Positions 1 to 11,080 of a DNA stretch of 64,000 nt are shown here, in pieces. The number at the start of each line of letters is the position of its first letter. Positions within the stretch are counted from its first letter, which is position 1. Source of the DNA: Aurelia coerulea (lineage: Eukaryota > Cnidaria > Scyphozoa > Semaeostomeae > Ulmaridae); the NCBI GenBank assembly GCA_039566865.1, contig CM076962.1, positions 4,768,743-4,832,742 on the forward strand, read 5' to 3'. Position numbers and translations under genes: made by a program. The notes beneath the pieces are model-generated. The model did not search any database, was not told the origin of the DNA, and saw nothing but the letters and a program-made list of their open reading frames with translations.

Positions 1-235
1 AAAGTTAACGCTTTTAGCGGGCTGTGGAATACAACGTATACGGCCGATCTTCAAGATTCAAATGCAAAGTGAAAGTTTGTTTGGTAAAATCACTCATCTT
101 ATAGACCCAGAAATTAGAAAAATGCTGGTAAGGGGTTTGTATTAAACGAGAATTCCATGTTCTATTCTGATCGATGATTTTACTTGTCACTGAAATCTAA
201 ATTCATTGAATTATCAGTTTCAGAAATAGAATTCA
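1..235. repeat. Dispersed repeat, copy 1
   Basis: The stretch from AAGTTAACGC, through GACCCA...AAATGCTGGTAA, to the TTACTTG..ATTGAA segment is matched, with divergence, at about 18710-18985. The second copy opens CAGGATGAGTCGATAAG, resembling the inverted end of a mariner-like MITE, so this is probably the remnant of such an element cut by the window edge. Confidence 0.6.
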
Positions 236-695
236 AATGTAAACTTTGCTGTGCGCTGCATCGCACCTCAAAATCACCTGAGTGTGATGTCATTTCAAGG
301 GAATGTACTGCATTGCAAATGATAAAAATTTGTAATCATTCATCAGATCAACTTGGGCAGTGCCTTTTTTGAATAACCAAGATTTTAAGTTAAATGCTAG
401 TGTACGCCTAGACCAAAATCAAATGCCGAGTTCCAAAATTATGAGTGACTTTCTGAAAAGCAGCCTTTTTAAAACTTCCACTTTATTTCATTTCATTTTT
501 ATTTATTTAAACAGGGTAAAATTGTTTTCAAAACTGCCCTGTACAAAGAAAAAGATAAACCCCAAAATTGATGATCCAAAAACACAATATGGAATTACAA
601 AGTAACGGTAGTTTAAAGGAGTATAGCGTTTTGCAGGAATCAAAGGCAGAATTTTAATTGTTTGAAGGTTTTCGTCAAGTTTTCGTTTCGAACTA
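236..695. other. No feature recognised
   Basis: AT-rich sequence upstream of the first LINE. I see no exon with family similarity and no inverted repeat ends. Confidence 0.4.
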
Positions 696-2705
696 TTGAT
701 GCAGTCCTATAGACATGCACGTAATCAAGTAAATAAATTAAATAGAGAACTAAAGCGCGAGTATTTCACTCACAAGATTGCTTCCTGCGAAGGAGACCTC
801 AAGAACACATGGAAGACTATCAATAATGTCTTAAATAAGAAATCCAAAACCACCAATATTTCTTCACTAAACATCGATGGGAAACATATCTCTACGAGTG
901 CCTGCATTGCAGAATCGATGAATAACTTCTTCTGTACCATCGGAGAGACACTTAGTGACAAAATTCCCGAAGCAAAAAACCCTCTCCTCGAGAATGATTA
1001 CGAGGTCAATCCACAAAAAACTAAGTTTAATTTTCATGTTATTGATATTCTCCAGTTACGTAAAGTTTTTGGCAAATTCAAAACCTCAAAGGGATGTGGT
1101 ACTGATGGCATTGCTAGTTGTTTTCTAAAAATTGCACTTCCAGTTATTTCAGAATCTCTTTGTGATATTTTCAATCTTTCAATTGCTACTGGTAGCCAGA
1201 GTAGCCCCAATTTTCAAAAGTGGTCAACCTGATGACCGATCTAACTACCGACCTATATCAGTCTTGCCTGTTTTAGCCAGGGTCTTTGAAAAGCTTATTT
1301 ATAACCAACTGTACGATTATTTGAACAAAAACAAACATCTATTTTCTAACCAATCTGGCTTCAGAGCTTTACACTCTGTTGTCACTTGCCTTCTTAACAA
1401 CACAGATGACTGGTATGTGAACATGGACAATGGCAGATACACTGCAAATATTTTCATTGATCTCAAAAAAGCATTTGACACCGTAGATCATGACATTTTA
1501 CTTGCTAAATTGAGGAAGTATGGTATTGATAATCTTGAACTTACTTGGTTTACGTCTTATCTAACCAATAGAAAGCAATTCTGCAAAGTAAATGGGGTAG
1601 GTTCCAAAACAGAAGATATTCGCTGTGGTGTGCCGCAGGGTTCTTGTCTTGGCCCTCTTTTGTTTCTGATTTATATCAATGATCTTCCGTTTTCTCTGAA
1701 GAAAGGTAAAGTGACCATGTACGCTGACGATACCAGTATTTCTTACTCTTCTTCGAGCTTAGTAGATATAAACCAAACTCTGAATAGTGAACTGAATGAT
1801 TTGAAGCGATGGTTGCAGGGTAATAAACTTTCTTTGAATGTTTTAAAAACTCAAGCTTTGATTGTAGGTTCCCAGCCCAAAATTAAGAAAATTACCGACA
1901 AGGCTGTTGATCATCCACTATTTTTTATTGGTGACTCTCAGGTTGAAAATGTAGACCGAACAAAGTATCTGGGTGTGATAATCGATAGAAATTTGGATTG
2001 GGAAGAACACGTTTACAATCTCCGTACTAAGGTTTCTCGTGCAATTGGATTTTTGAAATATTCCAGGAAATTTTTACCTCAAAACACGTTGAGTGCAATG
2101 TATAGGGGTATCGTCGAGCCTCATTTTCGGTTCTGTTGTTCGGTGTGGGGGTGCTGTGGGGTGACTAAACTGCAAACCCTGCAGAAGCTGCAAAATCGAG
2201 CAGCTAGGATTGTAACTAAAAGTCGATTTGATACGCCTGCTATGGCATTAATTCGCAGTTTAAATTGGCCTACTGTAAATGACATTATCAGAAGCGAAAC
2301 AGCTACCACAATGTACAAATCGCTAAATGGTCTGGTCCCGGAGTACCTTTCAGACTTGTTCGAAAAAAATTCTACTCGAAATGTCAGAAAACTGAGAAAC
2401 ACCGATACTGATCTCTCGTTACCATTACGAAAAACTAACAATGGGCAGAGGGCTATATCTTTTCGTGGACCTAAGCTTTGGAATCAACTTGAACCTGATG
2501 CTAAACAGGCACCCTCCCTTGCCACTTTTAAGAGAAGAATCAAAAGCTTGCCTTAACGAGAATTCTTGTATTTTTTTTGTTAACTATTATATAGTGATCT
2601 TTTGAATTAGTAATGTTTTGCCACGGCCCCCTGAAAAGCAGTTCATATGGATTGACGGGGCTACCGTGCCTAAATAAATAAAAATGAAATGAAAATGAAA
2701 GTGTG
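696..2705 (+). mobile_element. Non-LTR retrotransposon (CR1/L2/jockey-like), 5'-truncated, frameshifted RT
   Basis: The first frame (696 to about 1190) encodes the region ahead of the reverse transcriptase, including TSKGCGTDGI. The second frame continues from VARVAPIFKSGQP to 2556 with the RT blocks NYRPISVLP, FIDLKKAFDTVDH, GVPQGSCLGPLLFLIYINDL and the catalytic MYADD at about 1720, then the RGPKLWNQL tail typical of this LINE group. A deletion or frameshift near 1190 separates the two halves, so the copy is dead. The endonuclease is missing. The 3' end carries a stem-like GGCCCCC...GGGGCT segment and an (AAATGA)n-like tail at about 2672-2700. Confidence 0.9.
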
Positions 2706-3709
2706 ATTTGCGTCATGGCCATTCCATAATTTCGCCCCTATAAACGAAAAGTATTTTGGGCCTCTGTTGTTTGTAGAAGCGGGATACATAGATCAGTTTC
2801 GGTATTCTGAAGTTCCCAAGTGTTATTTCCTAACAACGTGTCCAATAGGCATGCAAGTTAAGAGGGGGCCTTATCATTTGTATCCTTGTATACCAGTTTC
2901 AATGTTTCTGTCATAAGCAAACGATTCACTGTCCGCCAGCTCAGTTACTTTACTATTGAAAGAGTAGAAACGTTGTAAGGGCTATTGGTTACGATTCTGG
3001 CCGCACGATTTTGTAGTTTAGCTCAAAACTGCAATCAAATTACTGCACCTTTTATAGAATAGCAGCAATTGCAGAAGCGCATGATAACGAATTGGAGTTT
3101 CCTGAATTAATTGCTTCCATCTTTTAAAGTCAATCTGTTTTTTATCAAAAAGGTGTGATTTACTGTAAAATGACGTTTCATTTAATACTACTGTGACCTG
3201 TTGCTAAACGAAAGACTGATTTTTGGATAGTCCTATTTCATGATGGTACAGATTTTAGGGAGCATTTCTATTTGGACTGTCTTTGGCCCCTGTAACCTGG
3301 AGATGCCACATTAAAGATGGTTTCTTCCTATTTTAAAAGCGAAGTATTATTTCTTTTGGTGAGTTGATTCTAATCCCTTGACTTTAGGTAGATCCAAGAG
3401 GCCGATGAAATATGGGAACAGGGGAACTACACATATTGTACAATCCACTAAATCAATATCAAATCAAAATAGTTCTCGCTGTACATTTCTAGAAGATTGT
3501 TCCCAGGACGAAACATGTTTATCACCTCAGAGTCATTTTTTATAACCTTCGCTTGGAGTTGCCCTCAAGTCTCCAGTCAACCAGGAGTAAAGTTCTACCA
3601 GCAGCCATTTTTAAAGATAATGCGTGCTAAATTAATTTCGCGATGCAGTCAGCCACTGGCATTGAAGTTTCATATTGATATTTATTCCTTCCGTCCTTTT
3701 CCGTTTCAG
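2706..3709. other. No feature recognised; upstream of first visible kazrin exon
   Basis: About 1 kb without a supported exon, repeat pair or RNA gene. The preceding kazrin coding exon is expected either here or left of the window, but none could be matched. Confidence 0.4.
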
Positions 3710-3890
3710 GAGGAACAACAAAGTGGCGAAATTAGACCATATGTGGGTGGCTTTCTCGTGGCTGAAAGACATTGGTCTCGCTCAATATTCCGAAATCTTT
3801 GAGAAGAATTTGGTAGATGGTCGAATGCTGAACACATTTGCAAAGAAAGATTTGGAGAAACATTTTTCATTGACCAAAAAATTCCACCAG
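3710..3890 (+). CDS. KAZN: kazrin exon: SAM domain (penultimate)
   Basis: The acceptor is TTTCAG at 3709 and the donor is CAG/GTAATG at 3891. The exon enters with one base of a split codon and ends in phase 0. It encodes HMWVAFSWLKDIGLAQYSEI, then LVDGRML and DLEKHF, the helix pattern of a SAM domain of the liprin/kazrin type. The previous coding exon could not be found between here and position 1. Confidence 0.85.
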
Positions 3891-6800
3891 GTAATGTAAT
3901 TTGTAAGAAATCTCTTAAATTACGAGTTGATTTTATAACACAATAAAATCAATTGATTTTGATTGACATCGCAATTCAAAGCGATTAGCGATTTTTGACA
4001 AAGTAAATTCTCTCAACTGTTACTTCAAAAGAAACAAAGCCACAAAAATACCCTAGAAACAAGGCGGGCAAACTGTCGCTTTGTGCAAGCGAAAGGTGGT
4101 TTTTAAGAGAAGTCGTGGATTGATAACGAAAGGAGTAGGATCAATCTAAAGATCTGCCTTGCGGATTTTATTCCTTTAATTCAGAAACCAAGCAGAAGGT
4201 ATTGCAATACTTGTATATTTAGTGCTTGAATGAAGCAATTGCTACTCGGCTTCTGAATCTAATGAATAAACCCGCTATGCAGATTTTGTCCATCCTTGTC
4301 CTATATTTACTCCGGACAACTCTTCAAAAGCACACGTTGCGTGTGCATAAGGCGACAGTTTGCCTGATTGGTCTCAGGGTAACTTTTACAGCTTTGTTTG
4401 TTTTAAGTTACTGTTTGAGATAATTCCTTTTGCCTACAGTCGCTAATCGCTTTGAATTGCGTAATCAGGCAAACGCAGCTGATTCTATTGTGTTACCAAA
4501 TCTGTCCTTGTTCTCTTCATTAAAACGATGAATAGCCTTCCTCTCTTAACATTTGCTTACCAAGAATTTGTTTCATTATTTATTGCCCGACGAAGTTGGG
4601 CCTACTAGCCTTTCGCGACTGCGTTGTAGGAAAATGTTTCTCGCATCGGTGCCGTTTCGTAGGATTGAGAAACGAGCAGTCTTGGTATATGCTGTAAGGC
4701 ACTTAGAACTGAAGAATCTCCCAATAGAAAGTAGCAGTTTTAAGGCCCCTTCATACCTCATGTAATAAATATTTTTCTGAAAGGTGGGCTCGAGGTGATG
4801 AGCTTCTTGATGCAAGGCATTTTCCAACAGATCGTGTCCCTGTTAACTAGGCTCTAGCTCACTCGTGAAGTTCGAAAGAAGAACGTTGATATCGAGATTG
4901 TAACTTTGATGTTCTCGGAAGATACCCTCACTGTGACCGTTTCATTAATATATTAAAATTGACAATTACACAAGAATTGTTAGCTTCTCATTGGTAGTAC
5001 CGAGTGTCCCAAAAAGTACTCCTGTTTGAAAAATCACCAAAATTTATTACATGGTCGATCTGGAAATTTAATTTTGTTAAGTAGATCAAAGACCGAATTA
5101 TTTTCCAATGTATGAGCTAACTTTGTGATTGGTTTTAAATTAGCAAATTTAGCCCTTTTTAGGGCTGCCAAGTTTTCAAGCATGCTGTAAAAAGCGGCGA
5201 CGATTACCAGATCAATTCGTTTTGTATGCGAAGCTTCTAATTTGGTAACAGATGTCGAAAAGAAACACAAAGTCATTGCAGACTACAAGGATAGTGAAAA
5301 TCTCAATATCATGGCTCCTAGACGAGATTGACAATGTTGCTTTTTCAGTAATTTATTCAAAGGGTATAGCTCAGAATAAGGGTTTTCAGCGTGTCATTAT
5401 ATACCCTTTAGGTAACGAAAACAAAAAATGTTATCATCTTTACATATATTTGGATCATTGATGACAGAGATTGAATAGAAATTTTATTATGATTTTCATC
5501 ACCGAATTTTGGTGATTCTTTAAACGGGAGTACCTTTCGTGGGACACCTAAGAGATTTTGTGTTTGTGTCACGTTTATAGAATGTGTGTCACGGAGCAGC
5601 TCATTAAATTCGATATCATTATTACTTAGGTCAGCTTCATGTGCGCTTTGCAGCTACTAAGCAAAATGAACTGTGATAAAGAGGTGAGCTATGTGAATTA
5701 TGTACATTTTTAATTTTGACAACAAAAGTCATTGGAGCTACATATTGAGATAAACCTCAGTAATGTGCCTCAACTATAATCACAAAACACGAAACCAAAT
5801 CGAGCTTCTGGCAGTCCTCCTTGAGCACAGGCATTGCTCTTTCATTTCCTGTCAAACTTTAATTTTCTAACTACTCAAGTACAAGAACATGCAGTTGCCA
5901 TGTTGATAATACGTAATGATGAGATGTAACTGACAATTCCTCTGTTTTTTAGGCGTTGAATCTTAGACGAGCAAACTGTGCTGATGCAAATATCGATGTG
6001 TTGGTTTGGACAAACGAAAGGCTTATCAACTGGGCTCATTCGATAGATTTAAAGGTAAATAAAATCAACTCCTGCCATTGCCGTGGGTTACAGAACACAA
6101 TTAAATGCAGTTCCTTAAAAAAATCAGCGCAGCGAGGTTGATTCTAGGCCAGGGCAGGAGAACACTTTAGATAAATATAGTTTTATGAATTTATTTGGCA
6201 CCTTGTACGAACTATATTCATTGTGTTTTATGACTCAGTGTTTTGCTTCTGAAGTTGACTATCAATGACAGACAGAGCTACTTTGTCAGAAACTACGACA
6301 TCTCTTGATTCAATATTGTCGTTGACAGAAAGGTACATTAAGATACATGACATGTTGTAGTACGTATTGCTTTGCGAAACAGCGATACAAGATCATTCGT
6401 CACAGAGGAGACCGTGAAAATATTGCTCTTATCCGTCCTTCAGGAACATGCAGAGAACTTACGTGACACTGGTGTACATGGAGCACTTATAGTTTACGAA
6501 GACACTTTCACTATTGATACTATGGCAATGGCACTTGGTATAACAATTGGAAAGAATGCATTATACAAACATCTTGTGTCCGAATTTAGTCCGCTGCTGA
6601 AAGCTGCAAGGTTTGTGTTCAAGATTTGTATACATGGTATGCCAAAATAGGGTCGCAGTGTCAAAAAAGTCCTTTCACATTTGATGTACTACGAGAAGAG
6701 GTTCGGGCAAAGTTGGGGAAGCGGAAATTAGAAAATTTTTGAATCAAGTTGTGCATCGGTCAAAATCATTGCGCTTGTGTATTGATAGACAAAATTAATT

Positions 6801-9800
6801 CTCCTTGATGAACAAAACATATGTGCCAAGAAGTTTTTTACTCGAAGGGACTATAAACTTGTCTTGAACACTTTGTCCGTTCTCAGGCTGAAATGAAACA
6901 CGCTCCTCATTGCATTGAAGATTTGAAAGGGCTGTGAATCGATCACTTGTTTTCGACGACTTTTTGAGGATTTCAGGCATGTCCTTTTCCTCGAAATCCT
7001 TAAGTCAGGAAATTTAATGTGTCGAAAAAATTGCAAAAACACTCATAATGTAGGCTAGTTTTTTAGCGACAGAAGATCATTTGAATCATTTCAATTGGCC
7101 ACTTACTTCTTTTCTATAACAGATTGCGTTGGGTCACTTTTTTCTGGGTTACCCGATCTGCCTCATTTCTTTCCAAGTCAGGCTCCGAACGTTTCGGTCC
7201 CCCTATCGCACAACTCTTTTGTACACCTTGTATTGTCGATAAAGGCTTTTGAAGCTGTTGAATCTAGCAAAGTTAAGCCCGGTTCTCATATAGTTTCGAC
7301 CCGATGGCGACCCATCGACTTCATTTCTGCGTAGCAAAAGTTGAACAACTAGTTACTCATTGGCGACCCATGAACGACATGTTGCAGGCAGGTCGCCGCA
7401 GGCTTTTTCAAATATAGAATCAACTATTCCATTTGATTGGTTTAGGACAGTTGCATGATCCAGAGGATACAAAAGACTAATTTGAAAGTGGCTGGCAGGA
7501 CGTTCACATACAATTCTACAAGATAATGCGAATTTTGTTCAAGGATGTTGGAAAAAATAGTTCACGATCAGCTCATTGATTATCTCATAACTAACAAAGT
7601 ATTGACACCAAACCAATCTGCTTTTCGAAAACTGTATTCCACTGTAACATCCCTGATAAACGGTACTGATTGCTGGTATGACAATATGGATAAAAAAAGC
7701 TCAACTTGGCCATATTTCTTGATTTAAAAAAGGCGTTTGATACCGTAGATCATACAATACTGATAAAAAAGTTAGGTGCACTCGGTATCAGGGGAAGTTC
7801 AGGAGAATGGTTCACATCCTTCTTAAGTGGTAGAAAACAGTTCTGCTCAGTTAATGGACAACAGTCGGGGGCTAGATTGGTAACATGTGGTATGCCTCAA
7901 GGATCCTGCTTGGGACCACTCCTATTTATAATCTACCTAAATGACTTTGAAAAATGCTTAGAATTCTCTAGGGCTAGTATGTATGCGAATGACACACATG
8001 TTACATTAACATCTAGTAACGTCGATGATCTAATTACAAATGCCCACAAAGAATTAAGAAACATCTCGGAATGGATGCGGATAAACAAGTTAAGTGCAAA
8101 CCCGAACTGAATACATGATCATTGGTCATCCACGGAGGACAAATAAGGTTGAAATCTCAGAATCACTGAATCTTAACAATTCAAAAATTAAGCGTGTGGT
8201 GAAGACCAAATCACTGGGGGTTATTGTGGATGAAGGGCTAAACTGGGATGAACAATTCAACAAAGTGAAAGGGAAGATTAGTGGCGGCCTTAAGTCACTA
8301 AAAAAATTGAAAAATCTTATTTCCCAATCCCAGCTGGACCATGTGTACCGTGCACTTGTCGAAAGCCATCTGCGATACGCCAATGTTATTTGGGGGAGTC
8401 TTCCTGAATCAAAATTGAATACCCTCCAACGTCTGCAGGACAGAGCCCGTTCGATTATTGATAAGGCCAGACTAAAAGACAATTGGTCTCATAATTGGTT
8501 GACCGTTGAACAACTAATAAACTTTGATCGATCAGTTATGACATACAAAATAATCAACAGGCAATGTCCCGAAAGCCTTTGGGGTAAATACCATCATAGG
8601 ACCCAGCATTCCAACTACAGAACAAGGAATTGCAGGGACCTACAAATCCCAAAAAATAATCTTGAATATGTCAAGAAAGGCTTTCACTATTCGGCTCTGA
8701 AAGCTTGGAACGATATACCCATCAATATCAAAGAGCTCCCTACACTTAGTAGATTCAAAAAACAATTGAGAAGCTATTATATGAGCTGAAAAACCTAAAA
8801 CACGACGCCCTGGAAGAGCAGCTGCTATTAGATAGATTACTGTACATAATTTTGCTTTAACTGTACATAGATTATATCAATGTAATTAGGGTATTTATTT
8901 TCTTATTTAAGTATTGCGTTAATAAGCTGAAGGGTTTTTGTGTGTAAATAATTTAAAATGAAAAAAAAAGGAAAAATGAAATCTCATTGGCGCCGGTGCC
9001 GCAGCAGAGCAACAAAGTTGAACTCATCTGAACTTTTTCGAATGACTGCGGTAGCACGCTGACATTCGGCGCTGAATGTTCTCATTCAAAATCAGAATGC
9101 CATAGCAAGGTCGCCAGTAGATCACCGATGGGTCACCGATTATTTGCAGCTATGTGAGAGCTAGGCTTTAGATATAAAGTAAGCCACGTTGTTACCCTGT
9201 CATTCTTTAAAGAACGTTTTCTTTTTTCTTTCTAGGTCGAAATTAAAACCCGAGGATAGACTGAAGAATGGTAAACCAAAGGGTTCCGGCCTGAGTCGGT
9301 CATTCAGCTTGAGATGGTCTCGTAGAGAACGATCCAAACGCCTTCCGGTAAGTTTTGGAAATTAGAGATTTAGTGACACGATATTCACAGGAAAGTTAGT
9401 CTCATAAAATGAGCTACACAGTTAACGTTCTTGTATACTATTGATTGCATAACTTGGCAAACACCAAAACTTGTTCTGACTCAACTGATTGGGGGCGCTC
9501 TCTCGATTAGTCTATCTATTAGAGAGCTTCTCTTTAGACAAATATATCTAACTGCATCCTTATTCTTGTCTTGTAATGTTCCCTTATTTATTCAGCATAA
9601 TTTGTAACTTAGTAACTATGTTTTATGTACCGGGTGAGTCAATAAAACAATCCCCGTTTGAAAGGCCACTGCTCCCTGGATATCAAGACTATATCATTGG
9701 TGAATATATTATTTGATGGTGGACATATTCAAATCCATTCTAAAATTTACCTGACTCAAATTAGCCTCTCCGCTCTGAGATTATGAGGAATTGTCTCGAG

Positions 9801-10727
9801 AAAGCCTTCAAAACAGGCTTAAAATCACGAACAGATCTTCCTAATATTTCTGTTTTAGCACGTGTTATCCTCTTGCGAGGGTTAAATCGCCCGGAATAAT
9901 GTTGTTATGCTCCCAGAGGTGATACTTTCATGATCGCAAAGGGACGAAACGTGCTAAAGCATGTAAAAGTCATTGCGGTAAGGCAGAAAATTTGGTCATG
10001 ATATTATGCCGTTTTTGAAGGTTTCATGAAGGGGCTCACGTGAGAAAATTCTTCATAATTTCAGAACGGAGTAGCTGATTTTATTCAAATGAAACATGAA
10101 ATGTATTTGAACGTGTCCATTTTTGAATAACATACTTGCCAATACAATACTATTGCCTCGATATCCAGGGAGCAATGGGCTTTCAAACGGGGATTGTTTC
10201 TATTGACTGACCCAGTATTTTTGTAATACCAATTGTTTTATGTATTCTAAGTTAGGTAATGTACCTTATTTTCTTCATTTTGAGATGTATTTAGGTATAT
10301 TTGTCAATGAAACTGACTTAAACTGAAAGTGGTAGCTCATGAAATTTCTATGTCACTTTGTAAGATCACATATATGTGCTAAACGCAATTGTAAGATTTG
10401 TAGATAATGATTATTAACATGTTATATTACATTGTATTATAGGTTTCTTTTTCTTGCAAAAATGTATTTCTTTTTCTTTTCTTTTGTATCATAAGTTTCC
10501 TTTTCTTGTTTATAGCTGGTGTAAATTAGTTCGCATTATTGTTATGCGGAACTAGAACTTTTTACCAACTTAAAATGAATCGATTATTAATATTGTTATA
10601 TCCTTTGCTTTAGGCGTCTCGGTCTACGGGTAACATAAATGGGAATCAAGCAGCCTCCAAGGAATCAAATGTGGGTGAAGAAAATCCAGTAAAAAGGAAA
10701 GATAGCAGACAGGCAACTTTACTATAA
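3710..10727 (+). CDS. KAZN: Kazrin-like SAM-domain scaffold protein, 3' part (six exons)
   Basis: Joining 3710-3890, 5630-5683, 5953-6054, 6444-6610, 9236-9347 and 10614-10727 gives an open frame of about 242 residues ending in TAA, with consistent phases and GT-AG borders at every junction. The product has one SAM domain (WLKDIGLAQYSEIF, LVDGRML), a linker with KKFHQ and EALNLRRA, a second SAM domain (VWTNERLINW, IDLKEHAENL, GVHGALIV, MAMALGI) and a Ser/Arg-rich basic tail. This is the C-terminal layout of the liprin/kazrin family. The linker and last SAM read closest to kazrin as I remember it; liprin-alpha is the alternative. Kazrin is a cytoplasmic scaffold at cell junctions and on endosomes. 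The coiled-coil half and first SAM are not seen and probably lie upstream of the window. The introns carry several mobile elements. Confidence 0.82.
3930..4518. mobile_element. Hairpin MITE family B, copy 1
   Basis: The left half contains AAAGCGATTAGCGA, and the right half its complement TCGCTAATCGCTTT near 4440. Outer ends around AACACAATA...TATTGTGTT also pair. Other copies lie at about 14745-15365, 16892-18665 and 25345-26010, giving an element of about 600 bp that is self-complementary over most of its length. Confidence 0.8.
5000..5548. mobile_element. Mariner-like MITE family E, copy 1 (TA target)
   Basis: The ends CCGAGTGTCCCAAAAAGTAC and GTACCTTTCGTGGGACACC are inverted, and inner AATCACCAAAATT pairs with AATTTTGGTGATT. 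A TA dinucleotide flanks both sides (4998 and 5549). It lies in a kazrin intron, ending 81 bp before the small exon at 5630. A second copy is at 50947-52445. Confidence 0.85.
5630..5683 (+). CDS. KAZN: kazrin 54-nt small exon
   Basis: Exactly 18 codons (54 nt, phase 0 to phase 0) lie between acceptor TTACTTAG and donor GAG/GTGAGC. The translation VSFMCALQLLSKMNCDKE completes the last helix of the preceding SAM domain and joins smoothly to the next exon. It is too short to appear as an ORF. Support comes from phase and from continuity of the family pattern. Confidence 0.8.
5953..6054 (+). CDS. KAZN: kazrin exon: linker and start of last SAM
   Basis: A 34-codon exon, phase 0 at both ends, with acceptor TTTTTAG and donor AAG/GTAAAT. 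It encodes ALNLRRANC, then VLVWTNERLINWAHSIDLK, the start of the last SAM domain. Confidence 0.88.
6055..7539. other. Kazrin intron sequence without recognised element (except exon 6444-6610)
   Basis: Apart from the exon at 6444-6610, I see no inverted-repeat element, RNA gene or coding fragment until the LINE at about 7540. Confidence 0.4.
6444..6610 (+). CDS. KAZN: kazrin exon: body of last SAM
   Basis: The acceptor is CCTTCAG and the donor is CAAG/GTTTGT, leaving phase 2. It encodes EHAENLRDTGVHGALIVYED and continues through MAMALGI to PLLKAA, completing the last SAM domain. The donor is a weak match to consensus, but the split Arg codon joins in frame to the next exon. Confidence 0.85.
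7540..8960 (+). mobile_element. LINE fragment with broken RT (YADD changed to YAND)
   Basis: Three frames together cover the RT and the C-terminal region: MLEKIVHDQLIDYL; then FLDLKKAFDTVDH, GMPQGSCLGPLLF and SMYANDTHV; then SLGVIVDEGLNWDEQ to FHYSALKAWNDIP and a stop at 8789. Frameshifts lie near 7700 and 8098. The first catalytic Asp of the YADD box is Asn, so the copy cannot be active. It lies in the kazrin intron between 6610 and 9236 and ends in an A-rich tail near 8960. Confidence 0.9.
9236..9347 (+). CDS. KAZN: kazrin exon: basic tail
   Basis: The acceptor is TTTCTAG and the donor is CCG/GTAAGT. The frame set by the preceding phase-2 exon gives a Lys/Arg/Ser-rich segment containing SRSFSLRWSRRERSKRLP and no stop. 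It lies 2.6 kb from the previous exon because a LINE sits in the intron. Confidence 0.75.
9489..10345 (+). mobile_element. LINE 3'-end fragment with conserved hairpin, split by a MITE
   Basis: The hairpin segment GGGGGCGCTCTCTCGATTAG ... CTATTAGAGAGCTTCTC matches the 3' ends at 50336 and, reversed, at 59249. The AACTGA-like tail reappears near 10300 after the MITE at 9630-10215, showing that the MITE inserted into the older LINE end. Confidence 0.7.
9630..10215. mobile_element. Mariner-like MITE family A, copy 1 (TA target)
   Basis: The ends CCGGGTGAGTCAATAAAAC and CTATTGACTGACCCAG are inverted and flanked by TA at 9628 and 10216. The complementarity continues inward through CCCCGTTTGAAAG and CTGGATATC. 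Related copies are at 25090-28049 and 56726-57195. Confidence 0.9.
10614..10727 (+). CDS. KAZN: kazrin terminal exon with stop
   Basis: The acceptor is TGCTTTAG. The phase-0 frame encodes 37 residues of polar, low-complexity tail ending RQATLL and stop TAA at 10725-10727. It is assigned on splice-site quality and phase; sequence conservation is low. Confidence 0.7.
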   Translation, partial: ASRSTGNINGNQAASKESNVGEENPVKRKDSRQATLL

Positions 10728-10934
10728 GTATATCTTTCCTATTTTTGAGATAAAAATCTATTGTTATACAATATGCACAGTCGCCAAGAGTCTTATCACC
10801 ACGTAACAAAGACAGATTTTATAACGATTTTAATATACCTTTTCAATTAACGGCCTCGTAGTGGATATTTTTCTGAGAATTTCTTCATACGAAACTTTTA
10901 ACCACGGATTTGCATCAAGCACCCAAGGTTTAGG

Positions 10935-11080
10935 CTGGATTCAAATGTTCATGATAATTTTACTATCTCATTCATCATTTACGGTCAAATCCTTTATAGA
11001 TTTTCAAATCAATCGCATTAAATGATTATCGTCATAAAATCAAAATCGCGAATACTATAATTATGAACATTTGTAACCAG
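10935..11080. repeat. Small inverted-repeat element
   Basis: CTGGATTCAAATGTTCATGA at the left pairs with AATTATGAACATTTG...CCAG at the right, enclosing about 100 bp of AT-rich sequence. The target duplication is not clear. Confidence 0.6.

Noticed and set aside
3710..10727. Liprin-alpha instead of kazrin
   Set aside because: The SAM layout fits both, but KKFHQ, EALNLRRA, IDLKE and MAMALGI read closer to kazrin. Liprin remains the alternative until a search is run.
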